This document shows positions 35,296-43,544 of a stretch of 64,000 nucleotides of DNA, one piece after another. The notes under the pieces are model-generated. The model saw only the letters and a list, made by a program, of their open reading frames with translations, searched no databases and was not told where the DNA came from. Source of the DNA: Pseudarthrobacter sulfonivorans (GTDB lineage: Bacteria; Actinomycetota; Actinomycetes; Actinomycetales; Micrococcaceae); assembly GCF_001484605.1 (NCBI RefSeq), contig NZ_CP013747.1, forward strand, positions 1,984,001-2,048,000. Reading direction: 5' to 3'. A program made the position numbers and the translations under genes. The first letter of the stretch is position 1. The number at the start of each line of letters is the position of its first letter.

Positions 35296-35358
35296 CAACG
35301 CGGGGTCACTTCCCGCCCATTCCACCTCCGGAATTGGGCAGGAAGTGACCCCGCGTTG
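35296..35358. repeat. Long palindrome, CAACGCGGGG family, copy 2
   Basis: CAACGCGGGGTCACTTCC (35296-35313) and GGAAGTGACCCCGCGTTG (35341-35358) are perfect 18-bp complements; GCCCA and TGGGC extend the symmetry inside. It shares its arms with 6985-7047. It lies 12 bp after the ppa stop. Confidence 0.88.
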
Positions 35359-35374
35359 TGGTTTAAGGTGGAGG

Positions 35375-36727
35375 GTGAGTTCCGAGCCTTCGAATCCCCC
35401 GTATTTTGAGCCGCCGTATTTTGAACCGCTGTGCGGGCCCATCACAGGGTGGCGGGACGGTGAGGTGGTTCGCGCCACGGGCATCCCCTACGCCACCGCG
35501 GGCCGCTTTCAACCTCCGGTGGCGCCGTCCGACTGGACCGCCAGCTATGCCGCCACCACGCTCGCGCCGGCCTGCCCGCAGGGCCCCGTTCCGTTCCTGG
35601 ACGACGTCCTGGGTACCCGGTACGGCGAACTCCCCGGCAGTGAAGACTGCCAGCGGCTGTCGATCACCGTTCCGGCCGGGCTTGCCGACGGCGAACAGGT
35701 CCCCGTTATGGTGTGGCTGCACGGCGGCTCCTACACGTCCGGTTCCGGCGACCTGGCGATCTTTGATGCCACGTCGCTGGTGTCGGAGAACCGGGTCATC
35801 GTCGTTTCGGTGACCTACCGCCTGGGCCTGTTCGGATATTTGGCCACCGGAACCGGCCGGCCCGCGAACCTCGGCCTGCTGGACCAGTTGGAAGCGTTCC
35901 GGTGGGTGCAGCGCAACATCGCGGCCTTCGGTGGGGACCCGAGGCGCGTCACCGCATTCGGGCAGTCCGCGGGCGGCGACTCCGTAGCCCACCTCATGGC
36001 GACGCCCGAGGCGCCGTCCCTGTTCCAGCGGGCCATCATCCAGAGTGCACCGTTGGGCATCACCCGCGGCCGGCACAAGATGAGCCGTGCCATGGGCATC
36101 GCCGCCGAAGCCGTCACGGAGGACACCCCGATGCTGGACGTTGTGGCCATCGAAGACCACGTGTCTCAGGTGGCCCGGAAGTTTGGCCTGATGGCGGCCA
36201 TGCCGTTCGGCACCCAGTACGGGCACGCGCCGCTGCCGCCGGAATCACGCGTCGAGGCCGCCTGGAACGCCACGGCCCGGGGCATCGAAGTGCTGATCGG
36301 GCACACGTCCGACGAGGCCCGGCTGTTCCTGCCCCGCAGTCCCGTGGTCAGCCGGTTGGGCAAGATCCCCGGCCTGGGCGGCGTTGCCGTGCGGGCGATT
36401 AATTGGGCGGTGACGGAGGCGGTCTACGGCAGATCCGCCCGTAAGTTTGCCCGCCGTCACGCCCGCGCCGGGGGCAAGGCCTACAGCTACCTGCTGTCCT
36501 GGGGCGCACCGGGAAACTCCTACCGCGCCGCACACACCGTTGATTTGCCGCTGCTCTTCGGAAACCAACAGACCTGGGCCGCTGCCGGGCTCCTCAAGGG
36601 CGCAACCTGGGATGAGATCGACGCCGTTGGCCGTGAGATGCGCCGGCTGTGGGCCGGATTTGCCCGCGGCGACGGATTGGGTGAGACGGGCCGGATTCCC
36701 GGAGCGCTCGAGTACCGCTCGATGTAG
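35375..36727 (+). CDS. Carboxylesterase, type B family
   Basis: The 450-residue alpha/beta hydrolase has the oxyanion-hole motif VWLHGGSYTSGSG, the nucleophile elbow FGQSAGGDSVAHLM and the N-terminal GIPYA segment typical of type B esterases, followed by NLGLLDQLEAFRWVQRNIAAFG. It hydrolyses carboxylic esters; the natural substrate is unknown. GTG 35375 is chosen: TAAGGT lies 5 bases upstream (leaderless type), and the longer frame to 35345 runs into the palindrome. The N-terminus is lengthened by a duplicated 15-bp unit (PPYFEP repeats). No signal peptide. Confidence 0.87.
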   Translation: MSSEPSNPPYFEPPYFEPLCGPITGWRDGEVVRATGIPYATAGRFQPPVAPSDWTASYAATTLAPACPQGPVPFLDDVLGTRYGELPGSEDCQRLSITVPAGLADGEQVPVMVWLHGGSYTSGSGDLAIFDATSLVSENRVIVVSVTYRLGLFGYLATGTGRPANLGLLDQLEAFRWVQRNIAAFGGDPRRVTAFGQSAGGDSVAHLMATPEAPSLFQRAIIQSAPLGITRGRHKMSRAMGIAAEAVTEDTPMLDVVAIEDHVSQVARKFGLMAAMPFGTQYGHAPLPPESRVEAAWNATARGIEVLIGHTSDEARLFLPRSPVVSRLGKIPGLGGVAVRAINWAVTEAVYGRSARKFARRHARAGGKAYSYLLSWGAPGNSYRAAHTVDLPLLFGNQQTWAAAGLLKGATWDEIDAVGREMRRLWAGFARGDGLGETGRIPGALEYRSM

Positions 36728-36815
36728 GAGCCCGGGTTGCGCGAATTGGCTACGTACTCAGTATAGGGTGTGGGCAGCACGCTTTCCGCGGAAACTGGTC
36801 TGCGGGGAGTTACTG

Positions 36816-38072
36816 ATGGGGGCAGTAATGAGGATTTTTAGGCGCATTGTGTTGCCGGTGGCGTGGCTGGCAGTTTTTGCCGTCATCGCCGTCGCACTGG
36901 TGAAGATCGCTTTCGTGGACGGGATGAAGCCGCAGCAAGGCCTCATGGGACCGTCAGCGGAGGTCTCAATCCCGGTGGTCCAGGCAACCCGGGCCACCGT
37001 GACGAACACGGTTGAAGTGCAAGCCACTGTGGACAGTGACGCCGCCGTTGCCGTGAAGAACACCACGGCGGGCACCGTCACCTACCTGTTCGTTTCGCCG
37101 GGCCAGGAGGTTCGTACACAGGCCCCGCTCTACCAGGTCCGCACCGAGGTTCAGCCGGATCCGGCCGCTACGGCCCGGGTTTCCGGAGAGTCCGAAGGCG
37201 GAGCACCGGCAGCACCTGTCCGAAGCGCACCGGTTTACACCTATACGGACGTTTACGCTCCGGTCTCAGGGACGGTGGAAACACTCACTATCCTGATCGA
37301 TCAGCAGGTCAGCGTAGGGGAAACGACAGCAACTGTGAATCCCGGTACGTTCACGGTCAGCGGTTCAATCGACGCCGCCCAGCAGTACCGGCTCCTGGCC
37401 AAGCCGGGTTCAGCGGTGATCTCGGTGGTGGGCGGCCCGGCTCCCTTCACCTGTCCCGCCGTGACGTTGAAGAGCCTGGCAAGTACTTCGGGCGGCACTG
37501 CCGGCGGGGCCGGCGGCGCTGGCGGGGCCAGCCGGGGAGTTCCGTTCGCTGCCGCAGGACCTCTCGGCGGGACTCCGGCCGAGGGCGGCACCCCCACCGG
37601 CACCATCAGTTGCTCTGTCCCGAGCGGAGTCGAGGTCTTTGCCGGGCTCGGCGCCACCATGACCGTCACGGCCGGCCAGTCGGCGGATGTTGTTACCGTT
37701 CCGCTCACCGCGGTCCGGGGCACCGTTACGGACGGCACCGTATGGGTCTCCGCCGGAGGTCCGGCACCGGGAGGTCCCGCTCCCGATGGTTCACCGTCCG
37801 ACGGCGGCGCAGCGGTAGGCGGACCAGTCCAGTCAGCGCCGGGCGAAGGTAGCGCCGCTTCAGGCCCTGCCGGCCCTGGCGTTCCAGGCGGAGCAGTGGC
37901 CTCGGGCCCTCCGGAAGAGCGGAAAGTCCAGCTGGGCCTCAATGACGGTTCCCGGGTTGAGGTAGTTTCCGGGCTGGCCGAGGGCGAATTTGTCCTCGAA
38001 TTCATCCCGGGCGCGCCGGCGCAGGTACAGCCTGGGCTCCAGCCCGGCATGGCCTACCCGGCGGGAGGCTAA
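36816..38072 (+). CDS. HlyD/MacA-like membrane-fusion adaptor of an ABC exporter
   Basis: The 418-residue protein has one N-terminal helix (IVLPVAWLAVFAVIAVALVK), a biotinyl-lipoyl-like region (VEVQATVDSDAAVAVKNTTA, PVSGTVETLTILIDQQVSVG), beta-barrel segments (VTVTAGQSADVVTVPLTAV-type) and a Gly/Pro/Ala-rich stretch before the C-terminus (VQLGLNDGSRVEVVSGLAEG). It is the adaptor partner of the ATPase and FtsX-type permease that follow (gaps of 2 and -4 bp). ATG 36816 has GGGGAG upstream; ATG 36828 is an alternative. Substrate unknown. Confidence 0.82.
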   Translation: MGAVMRIFRRIVLPVAWLAVFAVIAVALVKIAFVDGMKPQQGLMGPSAEVSIPVVQATRATVTNTVEVQATVDSDAAVAVKNTTAGTVTYLFVSPGQEVRTQAPLYQVRTEVQPDPAATARVSGESEGGAPAAPVRSAPVYTYTDVYAPVSGTVETLTILIDQQVSVGETTATVNPGTFTVSGSIDAAQQYRLLAKPGSAVISVVGGPAPFTCPAVTLKSLASTSGGTAGGAGGAGGASRGVPFAAAGPLGGTPAEGGTPTGTISCSVPSGVEVFAGLGATMTVTAGQSADVVTVPLTAVRGTVTDGTVWVSAGGPAPGGPAPDGSPSDGGAAVGGPVQSAPGEGSAASGPAGPGVPGGAVASGPPEERKVQLGLNDGSRVEVVSGLAEGEFVLEFIPGAPAQVQPGLQPGMAYPAGG

Positions 38073-38074
38073 CC

Positions 38075-38845
38075 GTGGAGGAACTGGTTTCGCTGACGGG
38101 CGTCACCCGGACCGTCAGGCTTCCTGACGACCAGGAACTGCACATTCTCAAGGGGGTGGACCTTGCCGTACATGCCGGCGACCACACCGCCATCATCGGG
38201 CGGTCCGGCGGCGGAAAATCAACCCTGCTGAACCTGATCGGCCTGCTGGACCTGCCCTCAAGCGGCGAGGTCCGCTTCCTGGGCGAACCTGTGGCCCACC
38301 TGAGCAGCAACGCCAGGGCCCGGCTTCGCGGCTCTTCCGTGGGATTTGTGTTCCAGCAGTTCAACCTGCTGCCCGGCCGCAGCGCCCTGGACAACGTGAT
38401 CACCCCCCTGCTGTATGCCCGCGGTACTGCCTTCTGGCGCCGCCGCGAGCTCGCGATGGAAATGCTGGACCGGGTGGGCCTCAGTGCCCGGGCGGACGTT
38501 ATGCCGAACATGCTCTCCGGCGGCGAACAGCAGCGCGTGGCGATCGCCCGGGCCCTGGTCCGGAAGCCCCGGCTTATCCTTGCGGACGAACCAACCGGAG
38601 CCCTCGACGTCGAAACCGGCCAGACAGTGATGGCGCTCCTGGATACCGTCGCGACCGAATCCGGCTCGGCGCTGCTCACCATCACGCACGACGTCAACGT
38701 GGCCGCGCTTGCCAGCGCCTGCTACCGGCTGGAATCCGGCGTTCTGACCGGCGCCGAGATCCCGGCCCACCCGGATCCCGAGGGCATGGCCCCGACTGTT
38801 CCAGCGGGATTTTCCGCAGCAGCATCAGCCGGGGTGGCGTCATGA
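38075..38845 (+). CDS. ABC transporter ATPase (MacB/LolD type)
   Basis: The 256-residue ATPase shows Walker A GRSGGGKST, Q-loop FVFQQFNLLPGRSALDNV, signature LSGGEQQRVAIARAL and Walker B LILADEPTGALD. It starts at GTG behind GGAGG and overlaps the permease gene by four bases (ATGA). The subfamily energises FtsX-type permeases in export of macrolides, peptides or lipoproteins; which applies is not known. Confidence 0.93.
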   Translation: MEELVSLTGVTRTVRLPDDQELHILKGVDLAVHAGDHTAIIGRSGGGKSTLLNLIGLLDLPSSGEVRFLGEPVAHLSSNARARLRGSSVGFVFQQFNLLPGRSALDNVITPLLYARGTAFWRRRELAMEMLDRVGLSARADVMPNMLSGGEQQRVAIARALVRKPRLILADEPTGALDVETGQTVMALLDTVATESGSALLTITHDVNVAALASACYRLESGVLTGAEIPAHPDPEGMAPTVPAGFSAAASAGVAS

Positions 38846-40029
38846 GCGGCCTCGTGTCGGCCATTGTTGAGGCCTGGCAGGAACTTCGCATCAACAAGAC
38901 CCGGATCCTGCTGGCCCTGATAGGTGTGGCGCTCTCCGTCGCTGCGCTGACCTCGGTGGTGGGCATGGGCAACCTGGTCCGCGAAGGCTACAAGGCCACC
39001 TCGGAACGCAGCGGCGGCCGCACCGCGACCCTTGGCCTCGGGGTCTACGGCCAGACGCTGCCGGACCCGGAAAAGCTCAGCCAGGCGTACCGCGGCATTG
39101 GCGAGCGTTACGGCATCACCTACTCCACAAACGTGTCGCAGACCCAGCATGACTTCCAGTTTCCGCGAGGCGTCCAGTCGGCCCAGGTCCAGGTGGTCGA
39201 CCCCGACTACGGCGTGATCCATCGTGTGGACCTGTCCCAGGGATCATGGTTTGCGGACACGGACGAGCAACGGTTTGCCCCTGCACTTGTGGTCTCCGAG
39301 GCTTTCTACACCGCCGCCGGACGGCCCAACCTCACCACCCAGCCGGCCGTTACGCTGGCCGGTCCGCAGAAAACCACTGCGGTGATCATCGGGGTGGTTC
39401 CCGATCTCTATCCGCAGATGCCGCCGTCGGCCTATATGCTGACCGACGCCGCCGCCCGTGCCGGGGTGGTGTCCATGGGCGGCCCCAGCCAGTTTGAGAT
39501 CTGGGTGCAGGACACTCAGGCCGATTCACTCAAGGCAGCCATCTCCGCGGACCTCCGGGAGCAATTCCCGGGCATGGAGGCCCACGTGGAGCGGAGGGAC
39601 TATGCCAGCCATGGCGATCCCTTCGCGATGGTCCAGCTGGGGGTGGCGGGCGTTGCCGGGTTGGTGATGCTCCTTGGCGCCGTGGGGATGCTGAACATCT
39701 CCATGGTCACCGTGAGGTACCGGGTGCGGGAGATTGGCATCCGGCGCAGCTTCGGGGCAACATCGCAACGCATCTTTGTGGGCGTGATGATGGAGTCTGT
39801 TGTGGCGACGGCGGTGGCGGGCATTGTGGGTGTGATGATTGCCGTTGCCGTGGTCAAGAATCCGTGGATCGAGGCCAGGGTTGGGTCGGGGCTTACCGAG
39901 TTCCCGCCCTTCCCGGTGGAGGCCGCGCTCCTTGGCCTGGGTGCCGCAGTGCTGGTGGGAGCGCTGGCCGGAGCGATTCCGGCCCTGGTGGCTGTGCGCG
40001 TCAAGGTCATAGACGCCATCCGTTTCTAG
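38842..40029 (+). CDS. FtsX-domain ABC transporter permease (MacB type)
   Basis: The 395-residue protein has a first helix (ILLALIGVALSVAALTSVVG), a large extracellular domain (residues about 45-265) and three C-terminal helices of the FtsX domain (LGVAGVAGLVMLLGAVGMLN, VVATAVAGIVGVMIAVAVV, ALLGLGAAVLVGALAGAIPA). The loop RVREIGIRRSFGATSQRIFV is the FtsX coupling region. With the adaptor and ATPase it forms a complete three-gene exporter; Gram-positive systems lack an outer-membrane channel, so it likely moves a substrate or signal across the cell membrane only. Confidence 0.9.
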   Translation: MSGLVSAIVEAWQELRINKTRILLALIGVALSVAALTSVVGMGNLVREGYKATSERSGGRTATLGLGVYGQTLPDPEKLSQAYRGIGERYGITYSTNVSQTQHDFQFPRGVQSAQVQVVDPDYGVIHRVDLSQGSWFADTDEQRFAPALVVSEAFYTAAGRPNLTTQPAVTLAGPQKTTAVIIGVVPDLYPQMPPSAYMLTDAAARAGVVSMGGPSQFEIWVQDTQADSLKAAISADLREQFPGMEAHVERRDYASHGDPFAMVQLGVAGVAGLVMLLGAVGMLNISMVTVRYRVREIGIRRSFGATSQRIFVGVMMESVVATAVAGIVGVMIAVAVVKNPWIEARVGSGLTEFPPFPVEAALLGLGAAVLVGALAGAIPALVAVRVKVIDAIRF

Positions 40030-40118
40030 GGCCCGCTCTCCGGCCCGGGGGTGGCGGTGCTGGAGACCCGTCGCCCACTTGCCTTGAGCCAGCTGCCAGC
40101 GGGTAGTCTGTGTTTCAC

Positions 40119-40718
40119 ATGTTCACGTTGACCATCAACCAGACCGACAGCCGGCGCGACGGCGACCGCGTCCCTCAGCTGCTGAAGGACCTGCGGCACA
40201 TACCCGCGCGCCTGGATTTCGACCGGTCTGTGGAGGATGAAGTCCAAGGCATTGTGGACTGCCCGCATCAGGCCGTGGAGGCTGCCCTGATCGCCCTGCG
40301 CTGCGGCTCCTGGTACGTGGGGCTCGGCGTCGGGCCGGTCAACGAGCCGCTTCCCAACCAGATCAAGGATGCCTCCGGCCACGGCCTGATCTATGCCCGG
40401 CGCGCTGTGGACCGGCTCCGGAACAGCAAAGAACGCATCCCGGTCGCCGTGGAAGGACCGCTGGCGGACATCGCCCACGAAGCCGAGGCCGTGCTGCGGC
40501 TTTTGGGCCATATAGTGCGGGACAGATCCGGGGCTGAATGGCGCGTGCTGGACCTCATGACCCCCGGCGTCCGCGGACAGCAGAAAGCGGTGGCCCAGGA
40601 ACTCAGCATCACCACCCAGGCCGTCAGCAAGGCAGTGGCCCGGTCCCAATGGAACGAGGAACACGCTGCCCGCCCCGCTGCTGCACGGTTGCTTGCACTC
40701 ATCCTTGAGGTGCGCTGA
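40119..40718 (+). CDS. Winged-helix DNA-binding protein (SatD-like)
   Basis: A 199-residue protein whose C-terminal part reads GQQKAVAQELSITTQAVSKA, a MarR/winged-helix-like recognition segment. The N-terminal part (TLTINQTDSRRDGDRVPQLL, FDRSVEDEVQGIVDCPHQAV) resembles SatD-type proteins, which I recognise only loosely. TAGTCT lies 9 bases before ATG 40119, so the message has almost no leader; GTG 40110 is an alternative. Likely a regulator, target unknown. Confidence 0.65.
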   Translation: MFTLTINQTDSRRDGDRVPQLLKDLRHIPARLDFDRSVEDEVQGIVDCPHQAVEAALIALRCGSWYVGLGVGPVNEPLPNQIKDASGHGLIYARRAVDRLRNSKERIPVAVEGPLADIAHEAEAVLRLLGHIVRDRSGAEWRVLDLMTPGVRGQQKAVAQELSITTQAVSKAVARSQWNEEHAARPAAARLLALILEVR

Positions 40719-40739
40719 ACGATCCCTTTCACCTCGCCG

Positions 40740-41132
40740 TTACTGCATGGCGCCGATGATCGCCCCCATCGCCGTGAACGTCACGATGTTGTAGCTGGCG
40801 TTGATGGCGAACAGCATGAGGCTGCGGCGTTCAAAGAGGTAGTTGACGCCCAGGGCAGCCGCAACCCAGGCCGCGCCCGTAGCCAACCCGGCTAGGGCAC
40901 CGAATCCGGCACCGCCGTCGCCGATAAACGCCGCGAGCACCACGGCCATCACCGCTGCGAGCAGGAACGATCCCACAAAAACCCGCACGGTCCCGTGCTT
41001 CAGCTGCTCATCCGTCACGCCGGCCTCGCGCTGCCATACCTTAGCGAAGAGCACCGAGTACCAGAGCCCTCCCACGATGAAGCTCGCCAGGGCGGCCAGC
41101 AGCACGGCCAGCCAGTTGATGTTGATGGCCAT
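40740..41132 (-). CDS. DUF1761 family membrane protein
   Basis: The 130-residue product has four hydrophobic helices (WLAVLLAALASFIVGGLWYS, VFVGSFLLAAVMAVVLAAF, FGALAGLATGAAWVAAALGV and SLMLFAINASYNIVTFTAMG). The family pattern GGLWYSVLFAKVW marks DUF1761. Function unknown. It is convergent with the preceding gene and lies behind an AraC gene on the same strand. Confidence 0.88.
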   Translation of the reverse strand: MAININWLAVLLAALASFIVGGLWYSVLFAKVWQREAGVTDEQLKHGTVRVFVGSFLLAAVMAVVLAAFIGDGGAGFGALAGLATGAAWVAAALGVNYLFERRSLMLFAINASYNIVTFTAMGAIIGAMQ

Positions 41133-41211
41133 GGGGGCATCCGCCTTTCAAGGGGTGATAGCCCGATGCTAGCGGCGGAAATCCGTATGGTCTTGTAAAA
41201 ATGCCGCAGTG

Positions 41212-42066
41212 TCAGGTCCTCAGGCCGGGCACCGCCTCCACCGGCACGAACGTGGCGTAGTCGGCGCCGTGTTCGCGGACAATCCTCAGATATTCCGACG
41301 GCGTGAAGCCGCTGAAGCGCCGGAAAGTGCGGATCAGGTGGGGCTGGTCGTAGTAATCGGCCAGGGCCAGGAGCTGCCGTCCCGCTGCCGCTCCGGGCGG
41401 CAAAGCTGCCGCCGCATTGACGAAACGGTGGAAGCGGCACACGTCGGAGAACCCCTTCGGCGTCGTTCCGCAGTCCCGCATCATGATCCGTTCCAACGTG
41501 GACGTACTGAGTCCCAGTCGCCTCGAAAGGTCCGCCACCGGAATATCGTCCCGGGCAAGGAGGCCGACGGCGGCTGCCGCCCTTTCGTCGCACCGGTAAC
41601 CGGGACGGAGCCTCGCCGTGAGGAACGATTCCAGCGCCGCGAAGGCGCGCTCCGGCGTCGGGCTTTCCGTTCCTCGGCTCAGCGAGTCACGAAGATGGCC
41701 GAATCCAGGGAAGATCCGGTCCGCATCCAGTACCCGTCCGGTCAGGGCCGACGGCGGCTGCTCCGTGAATGCGGCCACGCCGAAGGGCGCGAGAACGGCT
41801 CCCACGTTGAAAATTTGCGCGGGGTTTTCACTGATGAGGTACGTGCGCTGGAGTCCCGAGTAAAACCCGGCGGCGACTTCCTGCGCCGGCCCCTCGGAAC
41901 CGGCGGGGTCGATCAGCCGGTACGGATCCGAGAGGTTCAGGACCAGGTGGGCCGAGGGTCCGGGCAGGATCTTTTCATAGCGTGCCGCGGGGCTGGCCCG
42001 GATGAACCAGAAGCCCGTGACGAACGGCTGCAGCCCGGGCGGCGCCGGGCACTCCTCGAAGTGCAC
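41212..42066 (-). CDS. AraC family transcriptional regulator
   Basis: The 284-residue protein has an N-terminal sensor region (FEECPAPPGLQPFVTGFWFI, ILPGPSAHLVLNLSDPYRLI) and a C-terminal AraC double helix-turn-helix. The first helix pair is VADLSRRLGLSTSTLERIMM; the second is YYDQPHLIRTFRRFSGFTPS. The N-terminus is of the DUF6597 type common in such regulators. It may control the DUF1761 gene downstream (79-bp gap), but no target is shown. Confidence 0.9.
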   Translation of the reverse strand: MHFEECPAPPGLQPFVTGFWFIRASPAARYEKILPGPSAHLVLNLSDPYRLIDPAGSEGPAQEVAAGFYSGLQRTYLISENPAQIFNVGAVLAPFGVAAFTEQPPSALTGRVLDADRIFPGFGHLRDSLSRGTESPTPERAFAALESFLTARLRPGYRCDERAAAAVGLLARDDIPVADLSRRLGLSTSTLERIMMRDCGTTPKGFSDVCRFHRFVNAAAALPPGAAAGRQLLALADYYDQPHLIRTFRRFSGFTPSEYLRIVREHGADYATFVPVEAVPGLRT

Positions 42067-42109
42067 AGCCCCAGTCTAGGGTTGCCGCTCCAGAGCAGCT
42101 GGCCACGCT

Positions 42110-42967
42110 CTAAATGAGGCTGCGCAGCACGTGCGCGGCGCCGTCGTCGAGCACCGAAAGCGTGACCTCATCCGCGGCGGCGATAACTTCCTCCGGGGCC
42201 TGGCCCATGGCGACTCCGCGCCCGGCCCAGCCCAGCATTTCGATGTCGTTCCGGCCGTCGCCAATGGCCACGGTCCGGTGGGGTTCAGCCCCCAGCTGGC
42301 CGCGGAGCCGTTCCAGCGCGCTGGCCTTCGTAACACCGGCGGCGGCGATGTCCAGCCACGCCGTCCAGCCGACCGAATAGGTGACGCCGGCCAGTCCGAT
42401 CTCCTGGATGGTTGCGGTGAATTCTTCCGGGGTGTTTTCGGTGCTGAACACCACAAGGCGGACGGCGGTGGCTTCGAGCAGGGTCTGGAAGTCGACGCCG
42501 ATGGCCTCGACGCCGAAGCTGGCGTCCTGGAATCGTTCCGTGGACAGGAAATTGCCGTCCTCGTCCTCCAGCGCATACTTCGCAGTGGGCAGCTTCTGCC
42601 GCAATGCCCGGAGCGCCGGGGCCGGATCGAAGGTGGCCTTGTGGATGATTTCATATCCGTCGGTCAGGTCCGGATCCAGCCGGAGGGTCACGCCGCCGTT
42701 GCAGCAGACGGCATAGCCGCGGTCGATGCCGATCTGCTCGATGATGGGCAGCGTGGCGTTCAGGGAACGGCCGGTGGCGATGAGGACATCGTGCCCTGCG
42801 GCGACAACGGCCTGGGCGGCCTCACGGACAGGCACGGACATGTGGCCGTCGTGGTCCACCAGGGTTCCGTCCACGTCCAGGGCAACCATGAACTTGGTGG
42901 TGCTGTTTTCGCTTGCGATCCGCTGGTCATCGATGCCAGCGACTGTGGTTTCAGTCAATGTAGTCAT
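42110..42967 (-). CDS. Cof-type HAD-superfamily phosphatase
   Basis: The 285-residue protein has HAD motif I DVDGTL (31-36), motif II in LIATGRS, and motif III/IV in GDGRNDIEMLGWAGRGVAM with a C2-type cap between. Members dephosphorylate sugar phosphates, pyridoxal phosphate or flavin precursors; substrate is not predictable here. The first 24 residues are non-conserved. Cytoplasmic. Confidence 0.9.
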   Translation of the reverse strand: MTTLTETTVAGIDDQRIASENSTTKFMVALDVDGTLVDHDGHMSVPVREAAQAVVAAGHDVLIATGRSLNATLPIIEQIGIDRGYAVCCNGGVTLRLDPDLTDGYEIIHKATFDPAPALRALRQKLPTAKYALEDEDGNFLSTERFQDASFGVEAIGVDFQTLLEATAVRLVVFSTENTPEEFTATIQEIGLAGVTYSVGWTAWLDIAAAGVTKASALERLRGQLGAEPHRTVAIGDGRNDIEMLGWAGRGVAMGQAPEEVIAAADEVTLSVLDDGAAHVLRSLI

Positions 42968-43033
42968 ACATCCAGTAGACCAGAGACCCCCTGAAACCGG
43001 CTAGGACGCAGGCCACAGCGCGCATGAACACCC

Positions 43034-43074
43034 GGTTAATACTCACAGGGTTATCCCCGGTGTGAGTGTTAACC
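43034..43074. repeat. 14-bp inverted repeat upstream of the HAD gene
   Basis: GGTTAATACTCACA (43034-43047) and TGTGAGTGTTAACC (43061-43074) pair at 13 of 14 positions around a 13-base loop containing TTATCCCC. It is 67 bp upstream of the HAD start, so operator or hairpin are both possible. Confidence 0.6.
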
Positions 43075-43241
43075 TTCGGCACGCCGTTCCCGCTGGCTGG
43101 CCCTAGATTCCCCCGCCGCGCGGTCAATACCCCGGCAGCATGTCACGGGGAAAAGCCCACCCGGAGGGGAACTGCTGCGACTTATCCACATGCGAGCAGG
43201 CGGGGCTGGCCGAGCTCTCGCGGCCAGTTGAGCATTGGACC

Positions 43242-43544
43242 ATGGAATCCACTCCTCCTGCCCTGATCCTTGCCAGCCGCAGACGCGCCCTCACGGGCAG
43301 CAGCCGTGGCTTGAGTCGCGCCTACCGCCGGAGCGCGCGGGAGACGGTTCTGGCGGAGAAAAAGCGCGAGGATCGGCTGCGGGCGTTCGGCTACACCGTT
43401 GCCCGTTGGGACTGGAAAGCCGTTGCCGACCCGGAGGTGTTGCGGCGGAAACTCGAAGGTGCCGGAGTCAGTACGCAAAAATCTAGAGGACGGGGAAGAC
43501 TTCCATCCCGCCGAGGTACTTCTGCAGTGCGGCCGGGACGTTGA
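43242..43544 (+). pseudogene. C-terminal remnant of a DUF559/AbiEi-type nuclease-fold gene
   Basis: Only the last part of a typical 280-300-residue protein is recognisable: ARETVLAEKKREDRLRAFGY, TVARWDWKAVADPEV, LRRKLEGAG (43332-43470). This EK-RED-R-GY-V-RW-W pattern is the end of the restriction-endonuclease-like domain of DUF559 proteins, some of which are fused to AbiEi antitoxin domains. The frame has lost its proper stop and runs on into the 3' end of serS on the other strand. It is a decayed gene truncated at its 5' side. Confidence 0.6.

Noticed and set aside
36447..36815. Extended start of the HlyD-like adaptor
   Set aside because: It would run through the 3' end of the esterase gene; ATG 36816 with GGGGAG directly precedes the membrane helix.
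43046..43190. Replication origin
   Set aside because: Only one perfect and one imperfect DnaA-box-like word and no dnaA, dnaN or AT-rich unwinding region.
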